A stretch of DNA of 64,000 nucleotides, taken from assembly GCF_030412965.1 (NCBI RefSeq), contig NZ_JAUHJQ010000006.1, positions 62,001 to 126,000 of the forward strand. Direction: 5' to 3'. Position numbers and translations under genes: made by a program. The first letter of the stretch is position 1. Each line of letters starts with the position of its first letter. This stretch comes from Nocardioides oceani. Lineage in GTDB: Bacteria > Actinomycetota > Actinomycetes > Propionibacteriales > Nocardioidaceae. Of the stretch, positions 24,340 to 31,644 are shown one piece after another. The notes beneath the pieces were generated by a model. It had not been told where the DNA came from and did not search any database. It worked only from the letters and a program-made list of their open reading frames with translations.

Positions 24340-24990
24340 ATGACTGACTCCGTCACTGACCCGCTGGAGGTCGCCTCGACCGCCGACCCGGTCGAGCCCG
24401 CCTCCGAGACCGACGAGGAGCGCTCGCTGCGCTTCGAGCGCGACGCGCTGCCCTTCCTCGACCAGCTCTACTCCGCCGCGATGCGCATGACGCGCAACCC
24501 GGCCGACGCCGAGGACCTGGTGCAGGAGACGTTCGCCAAGGCGTACTCCTCCTTCCACCAGTTCAAGCCGGGCACCAACCTGAAGGCCTGGCTGTACCGG
24601 ATCCTCACCAACACCTTCATCAACACCTACCGCAAGAAGCAGCGCCAGCCGCAGCAGTCGATGTCCGAGGACGTCGAGGACTGGCAGCTCGCCCGGGCCG
24701 AGTCGCACACCTCGACCGGCCTGAAGTCCGCGGAGATGGAGGCGCTCGAGCACCTGCCCGACTCCCAGGTCAAGGACGCGTTGCAGCGCCTGCCCGAGGA
24801 GTTCCGGCTCGCCGTCTACCTCGCCGATGTCGAGGGCTTCGCGTACAAGGAGATCGCCGAGATCATGGAGACGCCGATCGGGACCGTGATGTCCCGTCTG
24901 CACCGTGGCCGTCGCCAGCTGCGCGACATGCTCTCCGACTACGTGCGCACCAACGACCTGCTGACCGTCGGTCGCGACGGGGGCAAGTGA
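24340..24990 (+). CDS. sigR: ECF RNA polymerase sigma factor of the SigR/SigH group
   Basis: A 216-residue ECF sigma factor that directs the thiol-oxidative stress regulon. Region 2 spans about residues 27-100 ([54 protein letters not shown]). Region 4 spans about 140-200 ([40 protein letters not shown]). Short linker rich in acidic residues. The stop overlaps the anti-sigma start. ATG 24340 has the TACCCT box; an in-frame GTG at 24247 would add 31 residues, comparable to the unstable long isoform known in Streptomyces. Autoregulation is indicated by the SigR-type promoter upstream. Confidence 0.95.
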   Translation: MTDSVTDPLEVASTADPVEPASETDEERSLRFERDALPFLDQLYSAAMRMTRNPADAEDLVQETFAKAYSSFHQFKPGTNLKAWLYRILTNTFINTYRKKQRQPQQSMSEDVEDWQLARAESHTSTGLKSAEMEALEHLPDSQVKDALQRLPEEFRLAVYLADVEGFAYKEIAEIMETPIGTVMSRLHRGRRQLRDMLSDYVRTNDLLTVGRDGGK

Positions 24991-25268
24991 TGAGCGAGCG
25001 CCCCACCCACCAGCACGTGGACCCGCAGCAGTGTGCGGACTACCTCGAGCAGATCGTCTACTTCATCGACAACGAGCTGGCCGAGGCCGACTGCGCCGCC
25101 GTGCGCGTCCACCTCGACACCTGCAACCCGTGCCTGGAGAAGTACGACCTCCAGCGCACCGTCAAGCAGGTCGTCGCCCGCTCCTGCTCCGAGCCGGCCC
25201 CCGCCGAGCTCCGTGAGCGCGTGATGCTCCGCATCCGCGAGGTCCAGGTCCGCATCACCGAGGCCTGA
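24990..25268 (+). CDS. rsrA: Redox-sensing zinc anti-sigma factor RsrA
   Basis: A 92-residue ZAS-family anti-sigma factor. It holds Zn2+ through His41-x3-Cys45-x2-Cys48 (HLDTCNPC) with Cys15, the same spacing as in Streptomyces RsrA. Oxidation makes a disulphide, releases zinc and frees SigR. ATG 24990 shares a base with the sigR stop; a GTG at 24987 would add one residue. It is co-translated with sigR and followed by a strong hairpin. Confidence 0.95.
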   Translation: MSERPTHQHVDPQQCADYLEQIVYFIDNELAEADCAAVRVHLDTCNPCLEKYDLQRTVKQVVARSCSEPAPAELRERVMLRIREVQVRITEA

Positions 25269-25275
25269 CCCGCCC

Positions 25276-25306
25276 GCCGGCGACGCCCCTCGAGGTCGTC
25301 GCCGGC
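25276..25306 (+). terminator. Hairpin terminator of sigR-rsrA
   Basis: A perfect 10-bp stem (GCCGGCGACG with CGTCGCCGGC) and an 11-nt loop, 7 bp after the rsrA stop. Confidence 0.75.
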
Positions 25307-25380
25307 CATGTAACGCGACGTTCGCCGCTCTGTATGCACGCTGCAGCGTGCCTCCAGAGCAGTGAACCTGTCGTTACATG
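25307..25380. repeat. 74-bp near-perfect palindrome
   Basis: A single inverted repeat with its centre between 25343 and 25344; 30 of 37 base pairs are Watson-Crick and one more is G-U. The outer arms are CATGTAACG/CGTTACATG and the core is the 16-bp perfect palindrome GCACGCTGCAGCGTGC. It follows the rsrA terminator directly and lies between convergent rsrA and bL37. Its sequence differs from the 102-bp repeat family. Confidence 0.85.
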
Positions 25381-25420
25381 CCGCTCCGGGCTCGGCGGGA
25401 CAACCCCGGGAAAGCAGCGA

Positions 25421-25445
25421 ACCCCCGGCCGGGTGGCTCGGGGGT
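25421..25445 (-). terminator. Hairpin terminator of the bL37 gene
   Basis: ACCCCCG-N11-CGGGGGT, a perfect 7-bp stem starting 20 bp after the bL37 stop (read on the minus strand). Confidence 0.6.
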
Positions 25446-25464
25446 CCAGTGCGTCTGCCTGCGC

Positions 25465-25539
25465 TCAGGCGTTGGGGCGCTTGCCGTGGTTCGCGCCCTT
25501 CTTCTTGCGAGCGCGGCGCTTGCGGCCGGTCTTGCCCAT
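25465..25539 (-). CDS. 50S ribosomal protein bL37
   Basis: A 24-residue, extremely basic protein (MGKTGRKRRARKKK at the front, ANHGKRPNA at the end). The C-terminal ANHGKRPN motif is the hallmark of actinobacterial bL37, a large-subunit protein first seen in mycobacterial ribosome structures. It is shorter than ordinary gene-calling limits. The ATG has a perfect AGGAGG 5 nt upstream, one of the strongest ribosome sites in the window, as expected for a ribosomal protein. It is monocistronic with its own terminator, next to sigR-rsrA. Confidence 0.93.
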   Translation of the reverse strand: MGKTGRKRRARKKKGANHGKRPNA

Positions 25540-25600
25540 GGTGTCCTCCTGGGATCGATGTACGTCGCCCACGAAGGGCCGTCGGACAGTCTCCCAGATG

Positions 25601-26002
25601 TCAGGAAGCAGGAGAAATCCGGCTCAGGAACCGCTCGGCGTCGACGACGACCCGGGTGACCTCCCCGGTGGCGACGACCTTGCCCGCGACCGGTCCCTCG
25701 GGGCCGATCTCGACGTGCCGGGCGGCGACGGTGAAGCGGTGCAGCCGCCCGTCGACGTACGCCGGGGACGCAGTGACCTCGAGCGCCTGCCCGACGGGGC
25801 TGGCGGCCTGGTGGTCGATCGTCACGCGCGTGCCGACCGAGGTCTGGCCCTCGCCGAGGGCGGGCTCGATGGCGGCGCAGGTGGCCGCCTCGCACCAGGC
25901 GAGCAGCCGGGGCGTCCCGAGGACGGGCAGCGAGCCCGAGCCCACGGCGGCCGCGGTGTCCTCGTCGGTGACCGTGAAGGGCAGGGTGGCGTCGGTGGTC
26001 AT
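25601..26002 (-). CDS. FlK-like hotdog thioesterase
   Basis: A 133-residue hotdog protein resembling the fluoroacetyl-CoA-thioesterase group. Key blocks are DTAAAVGSGSLPVLGTPRLLAWCEAA and EGQTSVGTRVTIDHQAASPVG, where the Thr, Glu and His (E of CEAA/EGQT, H of IDHQ) match the family active site. Family members hydrolyse small acyl-CoA thioesters. ATG overlaps the stop of the GNAT gene by ATGA. It is the last gene of a three-gene operon with GNAT and the TPP enzyme. Confidence 0.85.
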   Translation of the reverse strand: MTTDATLPFTVTDEDTAAAVGSGSLPVLGTPRLLAWCEAATCAAIEPALGEGQTSVGTRVTIDHQAASPVGQALEVTASPAYVDGRLHRFTVAARHVEIGPEGPVAGKVVATGEVTRVVVDAERFLSRISPAS

Positions 26003-26496
26003 CAGAGGTCCCTTCCGAAGGCGATCAGCGAGACGGCGGGCGCCGGCGAGAAGTCGCGCTCGGGCAGCCGGACGAACCCGGCCCGAGCGTAGAGCCGGTG
26101 CGCGCCGGTCATGGTGGTCAGGCTCGACATGACCACCGCGGTCGCGCCGGCGGCGCGGTGGTGCTCGAGCACGAGGTCGACCAGCGCCGCACCGACGCCG
26201 CGGCCGCGCGCGGCAGGGTCGACCGCCAGCATCCGGAACTCGCCCTCGCCCTCCCGCGAGATCTCCCGCCACGGCGACCCGGGCGGGCAGAGCGTGACCG
26301 TGCCCAGCACCCGGTCGCGGTGCGCGGGGTCCTCCTCGACCGCCACCCACAGCTCGGCCTCGCGGTCGCGCTGGGCGGCGTCGCGCAGCCGCTCGACGTA
26401 CGGGTCCTCGGGGCCGAGCACGAAGTCGGCGTACGCCGCCACGGTCACCGCGCCGGCGGCCTCGAGGTCCTGCGGGGTGGCCCGTCGCAGCCGCAT
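26002..26496 (-). CDS. GNAT family N-acetyltransferase
   Basis: A 164-residue GNAT protein that transfers an acyl group from acetyl-CoA. The CoA-binding motif A is MLAVDPAARGRGVGAALVD (R-G-x-G-x-A), and the C-terminal part is MTGAHRLYARAGFVRLPERD. The acceptor is unknown. Its ATG overlaps the stop of the TPP-enzyme gene and its stop overlaps the thioesterase start, both by ATGA, so the three are tightly coupled. Confidence 0.9.
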   Translation of the reverse strand: MRLRRATPQDLEAAGAVTVAAYADFVLGPEDPYVERLRDAAQRDREAELWVAVEEDPAHRDRVLGTVTLCPPGSPWREISREGEGEFRMLAVDPAARGRGVGAALVDLVLEHHRAAGATAVVMSSLTTMTGAHRLYARAGFVRLPERDFSPAPAVSLIAFGRDL

Positions 26497-28202
26497 CAGA
26501 TCCCGAACGTCGAGCGCGGGTACGCCGCGTCGACGTCGGTGATCACGTTGACCAGGTAGGGCACGTCCGCGGCGAACGCCCGGTCGAGCGCGGGACCCAC
26601 CTGGCGCGGGTCGGTGACGGTCTCGCCCGCACCACCGAGCGCGGTGACGACCTGGTCGTAGGCCGTGCGCGGCGCGAGGTCGGCGGCGACGTCGTAGCCG
26701 TAGAGCATCTGCATCGGGCCCTTCTCCAGGCCCCAGGCGGAGTTGTTGCCCATGACCATGACCACGGGCAACCGGTGGCGGACCAGGGTGTCGACGTCCA
26801 TCAGCGAGAAGCCGGCCGCGCCGTCGCCGAGCAGCAGCACGACCTGCGAGGAGGGCCGGGCGATCCGGGCCGCGATGGCGGCACCCAGGCCGGCGCCGAG
26901 GCAGCCGTAGGGGCCGGGGTCCAGCCAGCCGCCGGGACGCTTGGGCTCGACGAACTTGCCGGCGAAGCTGACGAAGTCGCCGCCGTCGCCGATGACGACC
27001 GCGTCCTCGGCCAGGCGCGGCACCAGCTCGCCGTAGATGCGGGCGGGGTGGATGGGGTCGGCCTCGGCCGTGAGCAGCAGGCGGTCGCGCTCCACGCCGG
27101 CGCGGACGGTGTCCTGCAGCGTGGCGACCCACGCCGACCAGTCCGGGCGGCGCGGGGAGCGCTCCACCCCGGCGAGCACGCCGTCGAGCACCGAGGTGAG
27201 GTCGCCGGCGACCGAGGCGGCCAGCGAGGCGTGGGCGGAGAGCTGGCCGGGGGAGTCGGCGACGTGCACGACCTGCGCGTCGCCGAAGACACCGTAGGAG
27301 AGCCGGAAGTCCAGCGGCGTGCCCACGACGACGACCAGGTCGGCCTCCTTGAGCGCCTGGCTGCGGGCCTTGGTGACCAGCAGCGGGTGGCCGCCCGGCA
27401 CCACTCCGCGGCCCATGCCGTTGGTCAGGGTGGGCACCCCGGCGGACTCGACGAGCCGCAGCGCGGCCTCCTCGGCGCGGTCGGCCCACACGTCGGTGCC
27501 GAGCACCAGCACCGGGCGGGACGCCTCGGCGAGCAGCTCGGCGATCCGGGCGACCGCCTCGGGGTCCGGCTCGGCCCCGCGGGGCACCTCGACGGCCGAG
27601 GCCTCGGGCGCCGTCGCCTGCGCGAACAGCTCGTCCATCGGTACGTCGACGAAGACCGGCCCGCGGTGGGAGGACCCGGCGGCCCGGAAGGCCTGGTCGA
27701 GCCCCGGGGCGACGTCGGCCGCGGTCATGAGCGTCCGGGCGTCCTTGGACACCGACGCGACGATCGGCGGCTGGTCGAGCTCCTGCAGGCTGCCGCTGCC
27801 CCAGCGGTTCTGCGGGGCGCGACCGCCGACGACCACCATCGGGGACCCCGCGAACTGGGCCTGGGCGATCGCGCTCACGCCGTTGGTCACGCCCGGTCCG
27901 GCGGTCAGCACCGCGAGCCCGGGGACGCGGGTGAGCTTGCCGGTCGCCTCCGCCGCGAACGCCGCGGTCTGCTCGTGCCGGACGTCGAGCAGGCGCATCG
28001 GCTGCTCCGCCTTGACCGCCCCGTCGTAGAGCGGGAAGACGTGCGCGCCCGAGAGCGTGAACATGGTCTCGACGCCGTGCGCCTGCGCGACCGCCACGGC
28101 CAGCTCGCCGGCGTGGCCCCGCACGTGGCCCTCGGGGACGGGGGTGTCGGCGGTCAGGTCGGGCCAGGTCTCAGCGGTCTCGGGCGTCGTCGCGTCGGTC
28201 AT
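26496..28202 (-). CDS. Thiamine-diphosphate enzyme, acetolactate synthase-like
   Basis: A 568-residue three-domain TPP enzyme (PYR, central, PP). The activating Glu is in DVRHEQTAAFAAE, around residue 77; the TPP/Mg2+ motif is GDGAAGFSLMDVDTL ending in NNSAWG. The family includes acetolactate synthase, oxalyl-CoA decarboxylase and benzoylformate decarboxylase. There is no regulatory subunit (ilvN) nearby, so a catabolic decarboxylase or ligase is as likely as branched-chain synthesis. ATG 28202 has TAGCCT (complement of 28209-28214) 6 nt upstream. It heads an operon with GNAT and FlK-like thioesterase genes. Confidence 0.85.
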   Translation of the reverse strand: MTDATTPETAETWPDLTADTPVPEGHVRGHAGELAVAVAQAHGVETMFTLSGAHVFPLYDGAVKAEQPMRLLDVRHEQTAAFAAEATGKLTRVPGLAVLTAGPGVTNGVSAIAQAQFAGSPMVVVGGRAPQNRWGSGSLQELDQPPIVASVSKDARTLMTAADVAPGLDQAFRAAGSSHRGPVFVDVPMDELFAQATAPEASAVEVPRGAEPDPEAVARIAELLAEASRPVLVLGTDVWADRAEEAALRLVESAGVPTLTNGMGRGVVPGGHPLLVTKARSQALKEADLVVVVGTPLDFRLSYGVFGDAQVVHVADSPGQLSAHASLAASVAGDLTSVLDGVLAGVERSPRRPDWSAWVATLQDTVRAGVERDRLLLTAEADPIHPARIYGELVPRLAEDAVVIGDGGDFVSFAGKFVEPKRPGGWLDPGPYGCLGAGLGAAIAARIARPSSQVVLLLGDGAAGFSLMDVDTLVRHRLPVVMVMGNNSAWGLEKGPMQMLYGYDVAADLAPRTAYDQVVTALGGAGETVTDPRQVGPALDRAFAADVPYLVNVITDVDAAYPRSTFGI

Positions 28203-28208
28203 GCCCGC

Positions 28209-28214
28209 AGGCTA
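28209..28214 (-). promoter_or_regulatory. Probable -10 box (TAGCCT) of the TPP-enzyme operon
   Basis: On the minus strand TAGCCT lies 6 nt before ATG 28202, giving a leaderless mRNA. Confidence 0.5.
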
Positions 28215-28227
28215 TGTGCAACGCACG

Positions 28228-29088
28228 TCACACGGGGGCCGAAGCGCCCGTGGCCGCCAACGACGGGTTGGTGTGCCGCAGCGCGTCGACCACGACGAGC
28301 AGCAGGTCGGACCGGACCTCCGGGGGGTGCGGGGCCAGCGCCAGCTGCAGGTGCAGCGCCCGCAGGAACGCCTCGGCGTTGCCGCCGGCCAGGTGCGGGT
28401 CGCGGTCGTCGTACGTCGCCCGGCTGGCCGCCGACACGGCGAGCCGCGCGATCCAGGGCTCGAGGACCTGCAGCGGCACGCGGTCGCGGCGCAGCACCGC
28501 CATGGTCGCGCCGGCGAGCCGGTCGGGCTCGCCGTTGACGAACAGGTGCTCCACCGGCATCAGCACGCGGTCGGCCACCACGTCGAGCACCACGGTCAGC
28601 TCGGGGGTGCCCAGGTGCGGGGAGCGCGCCAGCGCGCCGAGTGCGTCGGCGCCGTTGGCCACGGCGTGCGCCCAGCCCCGGCCCGGGACGAACCCCCGGG
28701 TGTCCTGCTCACGCAGCAGCCACGTGGCCACCCGGTCGCCCCACTCGAGGATCTTGCCGGCGGGCACGAGCGCGTGCTCGTTGTCACGCTCGAGGCACGC
28801 GGCCAGCACCCGCGCGGAGCAGCTGCGCCGCAGGACCGTGTCGGTGCCGACCTCGCCGACCCCCACGCCGAGGCCGGCGGCGATGCCGTCGCCGAGGCCG
28901 ACCAGCAGGTCGTCGTACACCCCGCGCCCGATCCAGGTCGTCAGCGCGGGACAGGCGGTGCCGTCGCGCAGCTCGGGGTCGGGATCACCCAGCATCCGCG
29001 TCAGCTCGGCGGTCAGGTCCTCCAGCGGCCGGTCCTCGGGGACCGCGAGACCGCGGGCGTGGACCTGCTTCCAGTACTGCCCCGACAT
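28228..29088 (-). CDS. DUF2785-like protein
   Basis: A 286-residue, mainly helical protein. The block GFVPGRGWAHAVANGADALGAL and the C-terminal HLQLALAPHPP pattern match DUF2785, a family of unknown function. ATG 29088 is preferred over ATG 29097 since CAGGAT lies 7 nt before it. No signal peptide or membrane segment. It sits between the TPP operon and the divergent kinase gene and may be cotranscribed with neither. Confidence 0.75.
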   Translation of the reverse strand: MSGQYWKQVHARGLAVPEDRPLEDLTAELTRMLGDPDPELRDGTACPALTTWIGRGVYDDLLVGLGDGIAAGLGVGVGEVGTDTVLRRSCSARVLAACLERDNEHALVPAGKILEWGDRVATWLLREQDTRGFVPGRGWAHAVANGADALGALARSPHLGTPELTVVLDVVADRVLMPVEHLFVNGEPDRLAGATMAVLRRDRVPLQVLEPWIARLAVSAASRATYDDRDPHLAGGNAEAFLRALHLQLALAPHPPEVRSDLLLVVVDALRHTNPSLAATGASAPV

Positions 29089-29152
29089 GACCCCCATCCT
29101 GCCAGGGAACCGCGCCCAGGCCGACCCCGCGGACGCCTCGGCCGGGCTTCAG

Positions 29153-29158
29153 TAGGGT
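29153..29158 (+). promoter_or_regulatory. Probable -10 box (TAGGGT) of the sensor-kinase gene
   Basis: TAGGGT lies 8 nt before GTG 29167, with no ribosome site between. Confidence 0.5.
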
Positions 29159-29166
29159 CACGGACC

Positions 29167-30690
29167 GTGCCGACCCTCACCGACCTGGTGCGCAGCCACA
29201 CCGACCTCTCCGACGACGACGTCGCGTGGCTCCAGCTGCTGCAGGCGGACTGGCAGATCATCGCCGACCTCTCCTTCGCCGACCTGGTGCTGTGGCTGCC
29301 CGACCGGGCCGGCGCCGGGTTCTGGGCCGGCGGGCAGATGCGCCCGACGACCGGCCCGACGGCGTACGTCGACGACGTCGTCGGCACCTTCGTCCCGGCC
29401 GGGCGCCGACCCCTCCTCGACACGGCGTACGCCGAGGGGCGGCTGGTCCGCGAGGGCGACCCGGAGTGGCGCGACGACGTGCCGGTCCGGGTGGAGACCA
29501 TCCCCGTGCGCCGCGGGGACCGGGTGATCGCCGTGGTCGCGCGCAACACCAACCTGCTCGGCGTGCGCACGCCCAGCCGGCTGGAGCTGTCCTACCTGCA
29601 GACGGCCGCCGACCTCACGCAGATGATCGCGCAGGGCTGGTTCCCCGCGACCGGCCAGCGCAGCGACCACGCCGACTCGCCGCGGGTGGGGGACGGGTTC
29701 CTGCGCGTGGACGCCCAGGGGCGGGTCGCCTACGCCAGCCCGAACGCGCTCTCGGTCTACCGCCGGCTCGGCCTCTCCGGGGACCTGGCCGGCCTCTCGC
29801 TCGCCGACCTCACCCGCGAGCTGGTGCCGCCCCGGCGCCGCCCGGACGAGGAGACGCTCAGCGCCGTGCTCGGCGGTCGCGCGCAGCGCGACACCGAGAT
29901 CGGCACGGACACCGTCTCGCTCATCGTCCGGTCGATCCCACTGCGACCGCAGGGCACGCACATCGGCGCCCTCGTGCTGGTCCGCGACGTCACCGACCTG
30001 CGCCGGCGCGACCGCGAGCTGGTCACCAAGGACGCCACGATCCGCGAGATCCACCACCGGGTGAAGAACAACCTGCAGACCGTGGCCGCGCTGCTGCGCC
30101 TCCAGGCCCGGCGGATGGACTCCGAGGCCGCCAAGCTGGCGCTCGAGGAGGCGGTGCGGCGGGTCGGCTCGATCGCGATCGTCCACGAGACCCTCAGCCA
30201 GGCCGTCGAGGAGACCGTCGACTTCGACGAGATCGCCGACCGGCTCGGGTCGATGGTCACCGACGTCAGCGCGGTGGCCGGGCGCGTGCGCGTGCTGCGC
30301 GACGGCGAGTTCGGCACGCTGCCCTCGGAGTCGGCGACCGCGCTGGCGATGGTCCTCACCGAGGTGCTGCAGAACGCCGTCGAGCACGGCTACGAGGTCG
30401 ACCGCTCCGTCGAGCCGGCGGTCCCCGAGGACCTCACCGAGCTCGGCGGGCCCGACGGGGACGGCGGCACGATCCGGCTGACGGTACGCCGCGGCGAGGG
30501 ACGCCTGCGCGTCACCGTCGACGACGACGGCCGCGGACTCCCCGAGGGGTTCGACCTCGACGGCTCGACGAACCTCGGGCTGTCGATCGTGCGCACGCTC
30601 GTGGAGTCCGAGCTGGGCGGACGGCTCGCGCTCGGCCCGGTGCCGGACGGTCCCGGGACGCGCGCGGCCGTCGACGTACCTCTGGGGTAG
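29167..30690 (+). CDS. pdtaS: Cytosolic sensor histidine kinase, PdtaS-like
   Basis: A 507-residue soluble kinase. N-terminal GAF-type domain (about 10-145), PAS domain (about 170-280, RVDAQGRVAYASPNALSVYR), then a HisKA_2 domain with the phosphoryl-accepting His in REIHHRVKNNLQT (His296) and a HATPase with NAVEHGYE and DDDGRGLPEGFDLDGSTNLGLSIV. Length and order match M. tuberculosis PdtaS, which signals to the ANTAR RNA-binding regulator PdtaR. No response regulator is adjacent, as in mycobacteria. GTG 29167 is fixed by the TAGGGT box. It converges with whiB1. Confidence 0.88.
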   Translation: MPTLTDLVRSHTDLSDDDVAWLQLLQADWQIIADLSFADLVLWLPDRAGAGFWAGGQMRPTTGPTAYVDDVVGTFVPAGRRPLLDTAYAEGRLVREGDPEWRDDVPVRVETIPVRRGDRVIAVVARNTNLLGVRTPSRLELSYLQTAADLTQMIAQGWFPATGQRSDHADSPRVGDGFLRVDAQGRVAYASPNALSVYRRLGLSGDLAGLSLADLTRELVPPRRRPDEETLSAVLGGRAQRDTEIGTDTVSLIVRSIPLRPQGTHIGALVLVRDVTDLRRRDRELVTKDATIREIHHRVKNNLQTVAALLRLQARRMDSEAAKLALEEAVRRVGSIAIVHETLSQAVEETVDFDEIADRLGSMVTDVSAVAGRVRVLRDGEFGTLPSESATALAMVLTEVLQNAVEHGYEVDRSVEPAVPEDLTELGGPDGDGGTIRLTVRRGEGRLRVTVDDDGRGLPEGFDLDGSTNLGLSIVRTLVESELGGRLALGPVPDGPGTRAAVDVPLG

Positions 30691-30708
30691 GCGGTCAGGT
30701 CCTCCGGC

Positions 30709-30960
30709 TCAGGCCGTGCGGACGCGGGCGCGGGCGTTGCGGCGCTTCAGCGCACGACGCTCGTCCTCGCTGAGGCCGCCCCAGACCCCGTGGTCCTGCC
30801 CCGCCTCCAGCGCCCACGCGAGGCACTGCTCGCGCACCTCGCAGCGTCGGCACACCTGCTTGGCCTCCTCGATCTGGAGGATGGCCGGACCGGTGTTGCC
30901 GATCGGGAAGAACAGTTCCGGGTCCTCGTCGAGGCAGGCGGAACGGTGGCGCCAATCCAT
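30709..30960 (-). CDS. whiB1: WhiB-family iron-sulfur regulator, WhiB1-like
   Basis: An 83-residue WhiB protein. It binds a [4Fe-4S] cluster through Cys9, Cys37, Cys40 and Cys46, the same numbering as mycobacterial WhiB1. The GVWGG turn and a basic C-terminal tail ([13 protein letters not shown]) follow. The protein binds region 4 of the principal sigma factor and responds to nitric oxide. ATG 30960. A possible promoter lies at complement 30985-31013 (TTGAGC-N17-TACGTA), with a CRP-like site further upstream. It is convergent with pdtaS, as in mycobacteria. Confidence 0.94.
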   Translation of the reverse strand: MDWRHRSACLDEDPELFFPIGNTGPAILQIEEAKQVCRRCEVREQCLAWALEAGQDHGVWGGLSEDERRALKRRNARARVRTA

Positions 30961-31043
30961 GGCTGGGAAATCCCTACTCTCTACTACGTACGTGCAGGCC
31001 AGGGGCAGCTCAAGCCTGCGGGGCCCGTGTCAGGGCACAGCGA

Positions 31044-31059
31044 TGTGAACGCATTCACG
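31044..31059. promoter_or_regulatory. CRP/FNR-type site TGTGAACGCATTCACG upstream of whiB1
   Basis: It matches TGTGA-N6-TCACA at nine of ten arm positions, inside the 14-bp dyad GTGAAYGCRTTCAC. It is centred about 72 bp upstream of the likely whiB1 transcription start, a workable activator position. CRP is known to control whiB1 in M. tuberculosis. Confidence 0.65.
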
Positions 31060-31170
31060 AGCGAGTGTCCAGCGTGGCAATCTTTGGAACGTTATACAAG
31101 CGTTTGCGATGGTCTCTTCCGTCACAGGCGTCCCGGACGTCCGCCCCCGGACGGCGTGGAGCGACCCCGT

Positions 31171-31176
31171 TAGGCT
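31171..31176 (+). promoter_or_regulatory. Probable -10 box (TAGGCT) of the 31183 gene
   Basis: TAGGCT lies 6 nt before GTG 31183 and supports that start over the ATG nine bases later. Confidence 0.5.
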
Positions 31177-31182
31177 CGTGCG

Positions 31183-31644
31183 GTGCCCTCGATGGACGAC
31201 CTCGATACCGCTCCCGGTGAGCCGGCCGGCCGGCGCGGCGCCGCGAGCCCTGTCCCGCTGACCGTCGCGACGGCGCTGGTCGCCGCCGAGGGCGCGGTCC
31301 TGGCGCTGCTCGCCGTCGCAGAGCTCGTCCACCTCACGCCCGGCCGGGTGACCATGAACGTCACGACCACGGGCTTCTTCCTGCTCTGCGGTGCCGCGCT
31401 CCTGCTGTGCGCGGCAGGCCTGCGTCGGCACGCGACCTGGTCGCGCAGCCCCTCGGTGCTCGCCCAGCTGATCACCCTCGGCGTCGCGTGGTCCTTCCGC
31501 GGCGGGGACACGACGCTGCTCGCCCTCGGGCTGGCGCTCGTCGCGGCGGTCGTCCTCGTCGGGCTGCTGCACCCCTCCAGCACCGCCGTGCTGGTCGACG
31601 ACCCGACCGGCACCGCGGGCAGGGCCGACGAGCCGACCAGCTGA
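31183..31644 (+). CDS. Small integral membrane protein of unknown function
   Basis: A 153-residue protein with about four transmembrane helices (VATALVAAEGAVLALLAVAEL; TTTGFFLLCGAALLLCAAGL; VLAQLITLGVAW; TLLALGLALVAAVVLVGLL) between polar ends. I recognise no named family, though similar proteins are common in this group next to sigma-factor genes. Its stop abuts the sigF stop with no gap, so transcription from the two sides converges head-on. Confidence 0.75.
   Translation: MPSMDDLDTAPGEPAGRRGAASPVPLTVATALVAAEGAVLALLAVAELVHLTPGRVTMNVTTTGFFLLCGAALLLCAAGLRRHATWSRSPSVLAQLITLGVAWSFRGGDTTLLALGLALVAAVVLVGLLHPSSTAVLVDDPTGTAGRADEPTS

Noticed and set aside
26496..28202. Naming the TPP enzyme ilvB
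   Set aside because: No ilvN or ilvC nearby and the operon partners suggest a different pathway.
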